A stretch of DNA of 64,000 nt, taken from assembly GCA_035395685.1 (NCBI GenBank), contig DAOPBR010000001.1, forward strand, positions 62,001-126,000, in the 5' to 3' direction. Under the pieces are notes generated by a model. The model was not told the origin of the DNA and made no database searches. It saw only the letters and a list, made by a program, of their open reading frames with translations. Every line of letters begins with the position of its first letter. Positions within the stretch are counted from its first letter, which is position 1. The DNA is from JAKJGA01 sp029554345 (GTDB lineage Bacteria; Spirochaetota; UBA4802; JAFGJZ01). Position numbers and translations under genes: made by a program. Shown here one piece after another: positions 35,765 through 44,890 of this stretch.

Positions 35765-35864
35765 NNNNNNNNNNNNNNNNNNNNNNNNNNNNNNNNNNNN
35801 NNNNNNNNNNNNNNNNNNNNNNNNNNNNNNNNNNNNNNNNNNNNNNNNNNNNNNNNNNNNNNNN
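35765..35864. other. Assembly gap of 100 N
   Basis: Exactly 100 N, the conventional placeholder for a gap of unknown size. It cuts the C terminus of the AsmA-like gene; any small gene lost within cannot be seen. Confidence 0.98.
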
Positions 35865-35935
35865 AAAAAAGATAATTATAATATTGTTGATTAAAAAGCT
35901 TTCATTGATTTTTGTGGATTAATCCGCAGGAAAAT

Positions 35936-37066
35936 ATGAAAAAAAAGAAAAAACAATTAATTGACTCAATTGCAGAGCCTTATAGAAACACCGCCAACCC
36001 TGAATGCGAATTTTTCGGTTCTTGCGGCGGGTGCTTGTTTCAGGACATTTCATACGAAAACCAGCTTCTGCTGAAGAAAGATTACCTGAACGGAGTTTTT
36101 AAAGATGTGCTTGAAATAGACAAGGTGCACTCTTCGATTAAATATGGTTATAGAAACCGAATGGATTACGTTGCCGCATTCGGCAAAAGAGGACTACGAA
36201 AAAGAGGTTTTTTCAAAGAGGTAATAGATATTACTCAATGCCCTCTTCTTCAGAATGAAAGCTCAGCTGTATGGCGGGAAGCCCGCCAAATAACCGAAAA
36301 CCTCAATGACTATAATTTTATCGTTCACAAGGGAATCCTGAGATATATCGTTCTCAGACAGTCATATTTCAAAAAAGAGACTATGTGCAATTTTGTTCTT
36401 AATGAAAACAACGACGAATGCGTACAGGCTCTTGAAAAAATTAATGCTGATTCTAAATCCATAATAATCCATTCCGGACTCGCCGACTTAAGCTTCGGTG
36501 AAGTTGAACGAAATATCAAAAACGGGTTTATCACAGAAGAGTTTGACGGAATAAAATTCAGAATTTACCCGAATTCATTCTTTCAATCAAACTCAGAATG
36601 TGCGCTTAATGTTTATAGAAAAATAGCTGATGCATCTTTCGGCAATCTGCTCGATCTTTATTGCGGAGTCGGAAGTATTTCACTTTTTGCCGCTCAAAAA
36701 GCAGAACAGGTAACTGGAGTCGAAATAGTTCAGGAAGCTGTAAACGCAGCAAACGAAAATAAAGAGCTCAACAATATAAACAACACAGAGTTTATCTGTG
36801 CTGATGCACTCGATTACATGAAAACAAAGCGCAACCAGTTTGACTGTGTAATTCTTGATCCTCCGCGATCGGGTGTTCATCCCAAAGTCTACAAACACTT
36901 AAGCGAACTGAATCCGAAAAGAATCATATACATGTCATGCAATCCTTCCGCATTCAAAGAAGAGATTCAATATCTGCCTGACTATAAAATATCTTCTTTT
37001 GAAGCATTTGATATGTTTCCGCAGACCCCGCACATAGAAACCCTCGCGGTGCTTGACAGAAAATGA
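35936..37066 (+). CDS. RlmD/TrmA-type RNA (uracil-5-)-methyltransferase
   Basis: 376 residues from ATG 35936, with AGGA upstream. Iron-sulfur cluster cysteines are Cys24, Cys30, Cys33 in 'CEFFGSCGGC', with a fourth in 'DITQCPLL'. SAM-binding 'LLDLYCGVGSISLFAA', 'ILDPPRSGVHP' and the catalytic cysteine in 'MSCNPSAF' are in order. No N-terminal TRAM domain is present, unlike RlmD of E. coli, so the exact rRNA or tRNA target is not settled. The next gene overlaps its stop by 4 bases. Confidence 0.9.
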   Translation: MKKKKKQLIDSIAEPYRNTANPECEFFGSCGGCLFQDISYENQLLLKKDYLNGVFKDVLEIDKVHSSIKYGYRNRMDYVAAFGKRGLRKRGFFKEVIDITQCPLLQNESSAVWREARQITENLNDYNFIVHKGILRYIVLRQSYFKKETMCNFVLNENNDECVQALEKINADSKSIIIHSGLADLSFGEVERNIKNGFITEEFDGIKFRIYPNSFFQSNSECALNVYRKIADASFGNLLDLYCGVGSISLFAAQKAEQVTGVEIVQEAVNAANENKELNNINNTEFICADALDYMKTKRNQFDCVILDPPRSGVHPKVYKHLSELNPKRIIYMSCNPSAFKEEIQYLPDYKISSFEAFDMFPQTPHIETLAVLDRK

Positions 37067-38199
37067 CCGAATCAAACATTGAAAAACGTGTTAAACGACA
37101 TATAAAAGCCAAAACGCATAATTTTTTTGCGGTATACCCTCCTGGATTTTCCGAATGCGCTGATAAAGAGATCAGAAAAGTTGAAGGCGCTGATAACATT
37201 TCTGTCGAATACGGCGGCCTCAATTTTTCAGGGAAAATGGACACACTTTACCGGGCAACTATGCAATTACGGGGTTCTACAAGAATTCTTATGCGCATAA
37301 CGGATTTTCATGCAGAAAACTTCCGCGAGCTCAAAAGAAAAACTGAATCGGTTCCATGGGAACTTTATGTAGGGGAAAATTTTAACTTTAATTATTCAGT
37401 CAGTTGCGAGAAATCAAGACTTTATCATTCCGGCGCTGTTGAAGAAACCCTGAAAGAAGCAATGCAGAATAAAACATCAATTCAAGGAATAAATCATACA
37501 ATATATGCACGTATTATAAATGACAGATGCACTCTCAGTATTGACACAAGCGGAGATCCGCTTTACAAACGCGGATATAAAATTATGACCCCGGAAGCGC
37601 CTCTTCGCGAAAATATCTGCGCGATGATTCTTAACCAGTTTAAATTAAACGATTTTTCATCAATAATTGATCCTATGTGCGGAGGAGGCACCTTCACGCT
37701 GGAAGCATGCTCTCTTTTGGGGCATATCAGTCCTTTTGCTGAAAACAGGTTTTTTGCTTTTCAGAATTTTCCGGTTTACAGCGTAAAAACTTTTATGGAC
37801 ATAAAACGCCGTCTCTCCGTTGAAAAATCCCGGACTGATTTTTTTGCCTTCGATTTAAATGATGACTCAGTAAAATTAAGCCGGCAAAACTTTTCAAACG
37901 CCGGTCTTTCTGAGATTATAAATTCAGATAAGAATGATTTTTTCTCCCTGCAGAGAAATAACTTTCCTGACGGAAATATTCTAATAGTGCTAAATCCGCC
38001 TTACGGGAAACGTATTGAATCGGATGACAGCATGTTCAGCAGAATATGCTCTAAACTTAAAAATGATTTTTCAGATGCATCATTCGCCGTCGTTCTTCCC
38101 GATAATGAATCGGATATTTTCACCGAAAGATTTGACTGCAAAAGAATAATGTTTTCAAATGGCGGAATTAAAGTATCGGCAATTATCAGAGAGGTTTAG
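37063..38199 (+). CDS. THUMP-domain RlmL/YpsC-type rRNA methyltransferase
   Basis: 378 residues. The N terminus (about 20-160) is ferredoxin-like plus THUMP ('FAVYPPGFSECADKEIRKVEG'), followed by 'SGDPLYKRGYKIMTPEAPLRENICA', 'IDPMCGGGTFTLEA' and the base-methylation motif 'VLNPPYGKRI'. It should methylate N2 of a guanosine in 23S rRNA. The ATG overlaps the previous gene; it is followed by the PurH-like gene with a 1-base gap. Confidence 0.9.
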   Translation: MTESNIEKRVKRHIKAKTHNFFAVYPPGFSECADKEIRKVEGADNISVEYGGLNFSGKMDTLYRATMQLRGSTRILMRITDFHAENFRELKRKTESVPWELYVGENFNFNYSVSCEKSRLYHSGAVEETLKEAMQNKTSIQGINHTIYARIINDRCTLSIDTSGDPLYKRGYKIMTPEAPLRENICAMILNQFKLNDFSSIIDPMCGGGTFTLEACSLLGHISPFAENRFFAFQNFPVYSVKTFMDIKRRLSVEKSRTDFFAFDLNDDSVKLSRQNFSNAGLSEIINSDKNDFFSLQRNNFPDGNILIVLNPPYGKRIESDDSMFSRICSKLKNDFSDASFAVVLPDNESDIFTERFDCKRIMFSNGGIKVSAIIREV

Positions 38200-38200
38200 C

Positions 38201-38791
38201 ATGACAAAAATTAAACGGGTTTTAATCAGTGTTTCAGATAAAACAGGAGTAGCAGATTTTGCTAAAAGCCTGAGCTCTTTCGGAGTTGAATTTTTATCAA
38301 CCGGCGGAACAGCAAAAATGCTCAGAGACGAAGGTTTGAAAGTAACTGATGTAAGCGAATACACAGGTTTTCCTGAAATGATGGACGGAAGAGTTAAAAC
38401 TCTTCATCCGAAAGTACATGGTGCATTTTTGGCTCTTAGAGATAAAAAAGAGCATGTAGATTCCATGAAAGAACACGGAATTATCCCAATTGATATGGTG
38501 ATAATCAATCTCTATCCTTTCAAAAAAACTATTGAAAAGCCCGGAGTTTCTCTGGAAGAAGCGATTGAAAACATCGATATCGGCGGTCCTGCAATGCTCC
38601 GTTCTTCTGCGAAAAATTACCGTTCGGTAACGGTAATAACCGATCCGTCAGATTATTCAGCAGTTCTTTCCGAAATGACTTCAAATTCAGGATCTGTAAG
38701 CGTTGAAACAAATAAACGTTTGGCCGTTAAAGTTTATAAACTTACAAGCGAATATGACTCGATGATTACAAATTATCTTTCTAAAAACTAA
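38201..38791 (+). CDS. Stand-alone IMP cyclohydrolase (N-terminal half of PurH)
   Basis: 196 residues from ATG 38201, one base after the previous stop; a longer reading would start inside that gene. It has the MGS-like fold motifs 'ISVSDKTGVADFAKSL', 'LSTGGTAKML', 'GRVKTLHPKVHGAFLALR', 'INLYPFKKTI' and 'ENIDIGGPAMLRSSAKN', all in the IMP-cyclohydrolase half of PurH. PurH normally has about 510 residues with a C-terminal AICAR transformylase, which is absent; a terminator follows directly. The transformylase step must be elsewhere or done by another enzyme. Confidence 0.88.
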   Translation: MTKIKRVLISVSDKTGVADFAKSLSSFGVEFLSTGGTAKMLRDEGLKVTDVSEYTGFPEMMDGRVKTLHPKVHGAFLALRDKKEHVDSMKEHGIIPIDMVIINLYPFKKTIEKPGVSLEEAIENIDIGGPAMLRSSAKNYRSVTVITDPSDYSAVLSEMTSNSGSVSVETNKRLAVKVYKLTSEYDSMITNYLSKN

Positions 38792-38800
38792 GTCTCACCG

Positions 38801-38825
38801 AAATCCCGGTTCAATACCGGGATTT
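38801..38825. terminator. Terminator after the IMP cyclohydrolase gene
   Basis: AAATCCCGG (38801-38809) pairs with CCGGGATTT (38817-38825) around TTCAATA, followed by TCTTTATT. Confidence 0.8.
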
Positions 38826-38836
38826 TCTTTATTAAT

Positions 38837-38865
38837 TTGACAAATTCGTTAAACTATTCTATAAA
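38837..38865 (+). promoter_or_regulatory. Sigma-70 promoter for the gene at 38915
   Basis: TTGACA (38837-38842), 17-base spacer, TATAAA (38860-38865), near-consensus. The predicted start is about 42 bases before the ATG. Confidence 0.75.
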
Positions 38866-38914
38866 TAATTCCGACAAGATATATAGGGATTTCTGTCATC
38901 TCACGGAGGATTAA

Positions 38915-39814
38915 ATGTCTAAAAAAAGATTTTTGCTAATAATTGCAGTTCCCGTATTAATTTTAGCGGTATTTACGTCTATTTATGCCATGAAACCGAG
39001 CTATGGCTGGAAATACATAGATATTCTCAAACTTTCAAGATATAATGAAGACAGAATTGCTTTTCAGCATGTTGACACTTTCTCTGAACCTTATGCTGAT
39101 GACTCAGTTGAATGTCTTCTTGTAATCCGCGACAGAAAAATGTATCTCTTCAAAGACGGATTTGACGATGAATCGACTGTCAGACAGGAAAGACTTCTTC
39201 TTGATATGGAGAATAAACTTTATGATGATCAGGAAATGTGGAAAAATAAAATGAACGGTCTTCCTGACAGCGTCATTGTAACTGACAGAAGAATAGAACT
39301 TATGAAGTCCTTTGATGAGAAGTTTGTAAATGACAACTTCGGCAATTACTATAAAACTGTTCGGGCCGCTTTCCTTAAAAGGCACGTAGCCATTTTCAGC
39401 GAATTGATGCGCAACAGAAAAGATTCAGGACTGCTTGTAAACCGCAGTCCGATAGATAAAGAGATGTATCTCAATGCGCCTGAACAACCGACAAAATATT
39501 CCATAAATGCATCTGCTAAAACTATTGATGAAAAAACATATTACTGTGAAGATGCGGACGGAGACGGAATTACTGAAACATTTACAGTTAACCGCCCTGA
39601 CGGCTTCAACTGGGGTTATAGATCAGGACCGAATATTATTCATATCTATAAGACCAAAAACAAAGAAATTACAGATATTATAGGAAATCTTGCCAAATAT
39701 TCTTATTACGGAACAGAAGAAGAAGAAAAAAGCATAATCAACACCCTTCCTAAGGAAGATGAAATCGTTGACATGATAAAAGATATTGTTCCTGACGAGA
39801 AATTCTACAAATAA
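38915..39814 (+). CDS. Exported or membrane-anchored protein, unknown function
   Basis: 299 residues. One hydrophobic segment (about 5-25, 'FLLIIAVPVLILAVFTSIYA') is a signal anchor or signal peptide. The rest is soluble and mostly charged; the stretch 'CEDADGDGITETFTV' is a calcium-type D-x-D-x-D-G loop, suggesting one metal-binding site. No family recognised. GGAGG precedes the ATG; good sigma-70 promoter and a following terminator make it a single-gene unit. Confidence 0.75.
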   Translation: MSKKRFLLIIAVPVLILAVFTSIYAMKPSYGWKYIDILKLSRYNEDRIAFQHVDTFSEPYADDSVECLLVIRDRKMYLFKDGFDDESTVRQERLLLDMENKLYDDQEMWKNKMNGLPDSVIVTDRRIELMKSFDEKFVNDNFGNYYKTVRAAFLKRHVAIFSELMRNRKDSGLLVNRSPIDKEMYLNAPEQPTKYSINASAKTIDEKTYYCEDADGDGITETFTVNRPDGFNWGYRSGPNIIHIYKTKNKEITDIIGNLAKYSYYGTEEEEKSIINTLPKEDEIVDMIKDIVPDEKFYK

Positions 39815-39826
39815 ATTTCGACGAAA

Positions 39827-39858
39827 AATAAGTCAGCAAATCTGCTGACTTATTTTTT
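39827..39858. terminator. Terminator between the 38915 gene and the cyclase
   Basis: AATAAGTCAGCA (39827-39838) pairs perfectly with TGCTGACTTATT (39843-39854) around AATC, followed by TTTT. Confidence 0.88.
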
Positions 39859-39904
39859 ATGCCTTTATCAAATTCAAAAAAATATGCCAATTCCAATTTC
39901 TACT

Positions 39905-39913
39905 TGATATAAT
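39905..39913 (+). promoter_or_regulatory. Extended -10 promoter for the adenylate cyclase
   Basis: TGATATAAT at 39905-39913 (TGnTATAAT type); no convincing -35. The predicted start is about 29 bases before the ATG. Confidence 0.5.
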
Positions 39914-39948
39914 ATATACATCATTCAAGGATATCATGTCGGGGGAAA

Positions 39949-42693
39949 ATGAATCCGGTTATAGCTAAAAACAGAGAAAATTTCTTAAAATACAATCAGA
40001 TAAAATTCGAACGTTTTCAGCAGCTTCTGCCGAATCAGAACGTACGGAAAACAATCAACCTTCTGCCGCTGTTACTATCCGTCAACCATCAAAAAGTTCC
40101 CGGTCATGTTTCCGGCGAATGCGCCATGGGCGTGTGTTCTGCTCTTATAGATGATGAAACAAAACGTTTTGCGGCCGGGAAATTTACCGGGGTTCAGTTT
40201 TCAATTTCGGTTTCCGATCCATTTGTTCAGATGATTGCTGTAATCGGCAGCGTCGGAACTATTGCATATAATAAAAAATCAGACTTCGACTATTGGATAT
40301 GTGTTGATCCCTCCCAGACTACACCGGAAAAATATTCAAATTTCAGAAAAAAAATCAATTTAATTCAAAAATGGCTCGAATCGGAAACCGGTGTATCTAT
40401 TCATCTTTTTGTTAATGATGTCCGCGCACTTAAAAAAAATATATTCGATGAAGACGAGGATGAAGCTTTCGGATCAACAATGGGTGCATTGTTAAAAGAT
40501 GAATTTTTCAGAAGCTCAATAATCACAAGCGGGAAAGTTCCGTTTTGGTGGGTAGTTCCGGTAACTGCTAAAAACGAGGAGTATGATGCGCTTTATGCAT
40601 CATTACCTGATACAGAAAAGAAGAATGATTTTGTAGATATCGGCAATCTTTACAGAATATCTAAAGAAGATTTTCTGGGTGCAGCCCTTTTTCAAATGGT
40701 TAAATCTCTTGGTAATCCTTTTAAATCAATATTGAAACTGGGTGTATTGAACAAATATCTGTTTGATAACGCCAATGCCCCTCTTTTAAGTCAGAAAATT
40801 AAATATCTTATACAACAGGGCAACTTCTCAAATACCATTCTTGACTCATATCTGATGATGTTCACTGAAGTTTCTGATTACTATAAACGAAGCGGCGCGA
40901 ATGACAATCTGCTTCTGATATTAAAAATGAATCTTTATTTAAAAATAAGCCCGCAGCTTTCAAAATATATTGGTGTTAGGGGAATATCAAACATACCGTA
41001 CAGAGTAGCCGAAATGCTGCGTTATGCAAAACTCTGGCAGTGGGATATTTCTTTTATCCGTGATTTGGACAATTTTGATAACTGGGACTTCAATAAAGTT
41101 ATGAAATTCTGGGATCAAGTTCAGCGTTTCATGCTTATGAGTTATCAGAAAATTTCTAATGAATTTCCAAATATTGATTTAAGTAAAAAAATATCAGATT
41201 CCGACTTTAAACTTCTCAGAAGAAAAATCCGGAGTCATTATCTCAGATCGGAAGATAAAGTTGAACAGTTCATCTCTTTTAAAGAAACAGTTTCAGAATC
41301 TCTTCTCTCAATAGAACCTGTTATGGACGGTATTAAATCAAGCGGATGGAAACTTTTCAAAAAAGCAGTAAACGAATCTGGTTCATCAACGAATGTTCTT
41401 CTTAAAACTGAAAAAAATCTCATAAATCTTGCAGCATGGGCAGTATTAAATAAAATTTACGATCCGCGTTATTCAAGAATTAATGTTGAAAGCGGATATC
41501 AAAGATTCAGCAAAAACAGTTCCGTTGATTTTATGAACACTCTCTCGGATTTTTTTACTGAAGAAAGAATGAAAATAAAAAATAAATTCATTCTTAAAGA
41601 AATGTTTTCAACTCTCAATTTCATTGTAATGGATTTCGGACTTGAGTCCAGTGATTCAATAAAGACTCTTCATCACATTATGCATACTTCATGGGGCGAA
41701 TCATTTGTTAAAGAGTATCCTTTTGACATCGGAATAGGTACAATTCTTGTTTCAATCGTCAGAGACGGCATAATGATGAAAAAGGGCTTCGATGAATTCT
41801 GTTCTTTCAGCGCTCCCGAGACACACAAAAAACCGTACAAAGATATCATGCTTTTATATAAAGACAGCTATAACTTCATTGTCAGTTCCCCTGAAGATAA
41901 ACCGCTTAGATTCGTTTCAAAAGCCGGAATAAGCTATGTGCTGATTCTACGTGACGGCAACCAGGTTGAAGCGGAACTTCATCCTAACATGATGAGATTA
42001 TTTTCTGCAATAACTTTAAAGCCTGGGAAAGCTGCATCTTATAAATTTTACAACTCGGAGGAAAGCGGACTTGATTCTCTTGATCTTGCATACCAAAACG
42101 CCGCTCCTCAGACAATATCAATTTTTTATGAGACTAAATCTGATTTCATTTTCGCGTATGTAGTTAATGAAGTCGGAAACCTTTTTATTTTCATAAAACC
42201 TAAATCTCTGGAGGAAAATTTTCTTGCCCAACTTTTCATTTTCTCAAAAAATTCATTAGAAAAAGTACGCGAATTAAATAAATTTACACCGATCAGATCC
42301 GATGCCATGAACATCAAAATGATTACACGGGACAGGCTCGGAAAAATAACCTTCGTTGATAAAACCGAAAATACTTCGAATTTATATTTCGGGAAATATT
42401 CTAAAAATTCGGCTTACTCAGTATTGATAAATAAAAAGATGGGAAATGAACCTTTTTACAGTATAAAATTTCCGGACGGAATTGAATCAGGACTAATGGA
42501 AGCGGATCAGATGTATTCGGTCGCAGATAAAATACATGCACTTAAGATTTCTGGATCAAAAATAAGCAACCTCATCTGCGAAATTGACTATACGGGCATT
42601 GAATCAGATAATCAAATTACAACATCAACATTTTTCGCAGATAAGTTTTCTATCGAAATGAACGTGGACAAATTCACTAAAAGCGGCGTTTAA
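39949..42693 (+). CDS. Class I adenylate cyclase
   Basis: 914 residues, about the length of E. coli CyaA (848). The N-terminal catalytic region has 'LLPLLLSVNHQKVPGHV' and the nucleotidyltransferase core 'GSVGTIAYNKKSDFDYW' (100-116), where Asp112, Asp114 and Trp116 align with the essential Asp-x-Asp-x-Trp of CyaA. 'RYAKLWQWDISFIRDLDNFDNWD' and a long C-terminal regulatory region follow. Class I cyclases are best known from Gammaproteobacteria. It should make cAMP for cNMP-domain proteins such as those at 12204 and 32761. GGGGG precedes the ATG. Confidence 0.88.
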   Translation: MNPVIAKNRENFLKYNQIKFERFQQLLPNQNVRKTINLLPLLLSVNHQKVPGHVSGECAMGVCSALIDDETKRFAAGKFTGVQFSISVSDPFVQMIAVIGSVGTIAYNKKSDFDYWICVDPSQTTPEKYSNFRKKINLIQKWLESETGVSIHLFVNDVRALKKNIFDEDEDEAFGSTMGALLKDEFFRSSIITSGKVPFWWVVPVTAKNEEYDALYASLPDTEKKNDFVDIGNLYRISKEDFLGAALFQMVKSLGNPFKSILKLGVLNKYLFDNANAPLLSQKIKYLIQQGNFSNTILDSYLMMFTEVSDYYKRSGANDNLLLILKMNLYLKISPQLSKYIGVRGISNIPYRVAEMLRYAKLWQWDISFIRDLDNFDNWDFNKVMKFWDQVQRFMLMSYQKISNEFPNIDLSKKISDSDFKLLRRKIRSHYLRSEDKVEQFISFKETVSESLLSIEPVMDGIKSSGWKLFKKAVNESGSSTNVLLKTEKNLINLAAWAVLNKIYDPRYSRINVESGYQRFSKNSSVDFMNTLSDFFTEERMKIKNKFILKEMFSTLNFIVMDFGLESSDSIKTLHHIMHTSWGESFVKEYPFDIGIGTILVSIVRDGIMMKKGFDEFCSFSAPETHKKPYKDIMLLYKDSYNFIVSSPEDKPLRFVSKAGISYVLILRDGNQVEAELHPNMMRLFSAITLKPGKAASYKFYNSEESGLDSLDLAYQNAAPQTISIFYETKSDFIFAYVVNEVGNLFIFIKPKSLEENFLAQLFIFSKNSLEKVRELNKFTPIRSDAMNIKMITRDRLGKITFVDKTENTSNLYFGKYSKNSAYSVLINKKMGNEPFYSIKFPDGIESGLMEADQMYSVADKIHALKISGSKISNLICEIDYTGIESDNQITTSTFFADKFSIEMNVDKFTKSGV

Positions 42694-43292
42694 TATTCAC
42701 CGCCTGGAAAATTATCTCTAAAAAAGCGTATTCTTCTTTTTTCTTTTTCATGCTGAACAGTCCCTTTGTCAAGTGTTCCCTTTTCAAGAGCTATATCAAG
42801 AAGCTTGACAGAAGTATCTTCGTCATCACTTTTTGAAGCCGTTACCGGCTGAGGATTTTCTTTTTTTATTTCATTAAATTTTTTATCAATAACGTCCTGA
42901 GTCATCATCGGGACAGGAATATCATCCATATCATCATCGAAAGAATCATGTTTTTCTGTTTTAGATTCCTTTTTAGATTTTGCAGCAGTCTTTGTCTGTG
43001 CAGGCTTATTCTGCTTTTTAGGCGTTTTATTAAAAGAAAGTGCAGCCGGAGCTTCCTCTTCTACAACCGGCTCTTCTTCAATATCATTCAGAAGGGATTG
43101 AGGAGGATTTTTAATATCGAGTTCAAGCATCTTAATTCTATCGGCAAGAAGAATATTAATCTGCTTTTCTATTGTCATGAAAATCGGAGCGGTGAATGCT
43201 TTATTGCGTTCAAGGGATTTTTCAAGTTTTCTAAGTTCCTTGATATCCTGATCTAGTGCTTCTATTTTTTTAAGTACGTGAATAACCTTCAT
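42690..43292 (-). CDS. Coiled-coil protein with charged low-complexity middle, unknown
   Basis: 200 residues. Residues 1-60 form a helical, coiled-coil-like segment ('KIEALDQDIKELRKLEKSLERNK'), the middle (75-125) is rich in Glu, Lys and Ala with a basic patch 'KTAAKSKKESKTEKHD', and the end is again charged ('EKEKRRIRFFRDNFPGGEY'). No membrane segment or recognised family. Convergent with the cyclase (4-base overlap at the stop codons). Confidence 0.65.
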   Translation of the reverse strand: MKVIHVLKKIEALDQDIKELRKLEKSLERNKAFTAPIFMTIEKQINILLADRIKMLELDIKNPPQSLLNDIEEEPVVEEEAPAALSFNKTPKKQNKPAQTKTAAKSKKESKTEKHDSFDDDMDDIPVPMMTQDVIDKKFNEIKKENPQPVTASKSDDEDTSVKLLDIALEKGTLDKGTVQHEKEKRRIRFFRDNFPGGEY

Positions 43293-43397
43293 TGACTATC
43301 TCCCATCAATTTGGATAATCTACGAAGATAAATCCTGTAAGTCAACCATTTAAAAAAGGGGTCTTTAAGTGATAAATCGGACAAATTACAGGAATTG

Positions 43398-43955
43398 TCA
43401 GAAAATTACAGTTCCATCACCTTCAACAGAAAACTCGGTATGGCATGATGGACAAATATAATCACCTGGTCTATGCACCCTGGTAAAGCTTGAACAGCTG
43501 GCGCATTCTACAACAAGAGGTTCGGGAAAAGACGGCATTTCAACGTAACTATCCAGAGACTTATCGTCAATTGCGGAAATTTGATAGCTTTCATTTTTTG
43601 CTGAAGCAGATTTAGATTCAAACGAAAACGGTGAGTTTTCGGCTTGAGATAGTGATGAAATTACAAAAAGAGAATTATAAACACCTATAACTTTCAAAAT
43701 TTCGGTGATCTCAGAATTCAGATTATAAATAAATAGCCTTCCTCCGAGTGATGATAATTTTTTATGCGCAAAAAGAAGAGAACCAATTCCTGATGATGAA
43801 ATGAATGTTGATTCAGAGAAATCAGCTACGACAACGCGTTCACCGGAAGAAATCATATCATTTATCTTTTCCTCAAATACAGGCGATACTTTTGAATCCA
43901 GAGGGACTTCCAGTCTTAAAACAGAAGATTTTTCATTCTTTATTAAATCAATCAT
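43398..43955 (-). CDS. STAS domain fused to a C-terminal zinc ribbon
   Basis: 185 residues. Residues about 1-105 form a STAS domain with the acceptor motif 'TFISSSGIGSLLFAHKK'. A serine-rich linker (about 105-145) leads to a Cys-x2-Cys...Cys-x2-Cys ribbon ('CASCSSFTRVHRPGDYICPSC'). STAS proteins with a trailing zinc ribbon are not a combination I can place. It begins 3 bases after the membrane sensor, implying that sensor and STAS function together. A PP2C enzyme with cNMP domain (12204) could act on it. Confidence 0.85.
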   Translation of the reverse strand: MIDLIKNEKSSVLRLEVPLDSKVSPVFEEKINDMISSGERVVVADFSESTFISSSGIGSLLFAHKKLSSLGGRLFIYNLNSEITEILKVIGVYNSLFVISSLSQAENSPFSFESKSASAKNESYQISAIDDKSLDSYVEMPSFPEPLVVECASCSSFTRVHRPGDYICPSCHTEFSVEGDGTVIF

Positions 43956-43958
43956 CTC

Positions 43959-44861
43959 TTATCTCCTCTTTCTGATCGGAATTGCATCCTGAATAATGAT
44001 ATTTGAATTTGAGGATTCATCATCTTCATATAAAATAATTTCATTTTGATCATTATAATCCGGTGTTTGTAAAGATGCTTTGTAATGATCGGGTTCACCG
44101 GGATATGCGGACTCGGATATTCTGGATTTTTTACCTGATATTACAAATATAATAAGTATTATAAAAGAAACAAAAAATGCGAGGGCAAATGATACTGACA
44201 AAATAATGAGAAGTAACTTCTTCGCACTTTTAATACTGTTATGGATTTCATCATAAATAGCCGTTTTAGAAACTATAAAGCATGAAACATAATTGATTTT
44301 TTGTCCATTTTTTGAATTAACATCAAATACTCTTGTTACAATCCACCCGTTTCTGTCAATGCCGGGATATACATATTCTTTTATATATTTAATTTCTTTT
44401 TTTGAGAACGGTATCTCAGAACCCAATATATAATAATCATTTACCGAAACCTTTTCTGAAGTCTTGTTTAAAGCTTCAAATATAATATCAGTATTATATC
44501 TGAACTCATCAGCTGCAATATTATAATTCAGTTCTTTCGCTTCAGCTGGATTAGAATGAGAGATAATAGTTCCATTATCTGATACCAGAAAAGCTTTTTC
44601 ATAAAAATTGCTGTTGCCCTGACTAGTATAAAAAGCATCCAGACGGGTCTTTCTTTCATTATCATCGTCAATTGATGCAGCAAGAACTGTTGCATCGGCA
44701 AGAGACTGAATTATTGAAATTTTTGAGTCTTCTATATCGCTTATATTGTTTTTAAGATCCTTATATAGATAATAACCTGCGCCTCCTACTCCAAGCGAAA
44801 ATATAATTATGAAAAAAAACCAAAATAGTAGAAAAACTGCAGCAAATCTTTTAAAGTTCAT
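43959..44861 (-). CDS. Membrane sensor-like protein with extracytoplasmic loop
   Basis: 300 residues. Membrane helix 1 (about 8-33), an extracytoplasmic region of roughly 175 residues with a cache-like look ('FYEKAFLVSDNGTIISHSNPAEA', 'RNGWIVTRVFDVNSKNGQ'), then helix 2 (about 216-240, 'LLLIILSVSFALAFFVSFIILIIFV' in parts). The cytoplasmic tail is acidic and polar with no kinase, HAMP or methyl-accepting domain. Signal transfer must go through a partner, most simply the STAS protein encoded 3 bases downstream. Confidence 0.75.
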   Translation of the reverse strand: MNFKRFAAVFLLFWFFFIIIFSLGVGGAGYYLYKDLKNNISDIEDSKISIIQSLADATVLAASIDDDNERKTRLDAFYTSQGNSNFYEKAFLVSDNGTIISHSNPAEAKELNYNIAADEFRYNTDIIFEALNKTSEKVSVNDYYILGSEIPFSKKEIKYIKEYVYPGIDRNGWIVTRVFDVNSKNGQKINYVSCFIVSKTAIYDEIHNSIKSAKKLLLIILSVSFALAFFVSFIILIIFVISGKKSRISESAYPGEPDHYKASLQTPDYNDQNEIILYEDDESSNSNIIIQDAIPIRKRR

Positions 44862-44890
44862 ATTCCGTCCAAAAAGAGTTTCTCACTATA

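Noticed and set aside
38850..38877. Sigma-28-like box before the gene at 38915
   Set aside because: TCCGACAA is 6/8 and 12 bases from TAAA, and a near-perfect sigma-70 promoter overlaps it.
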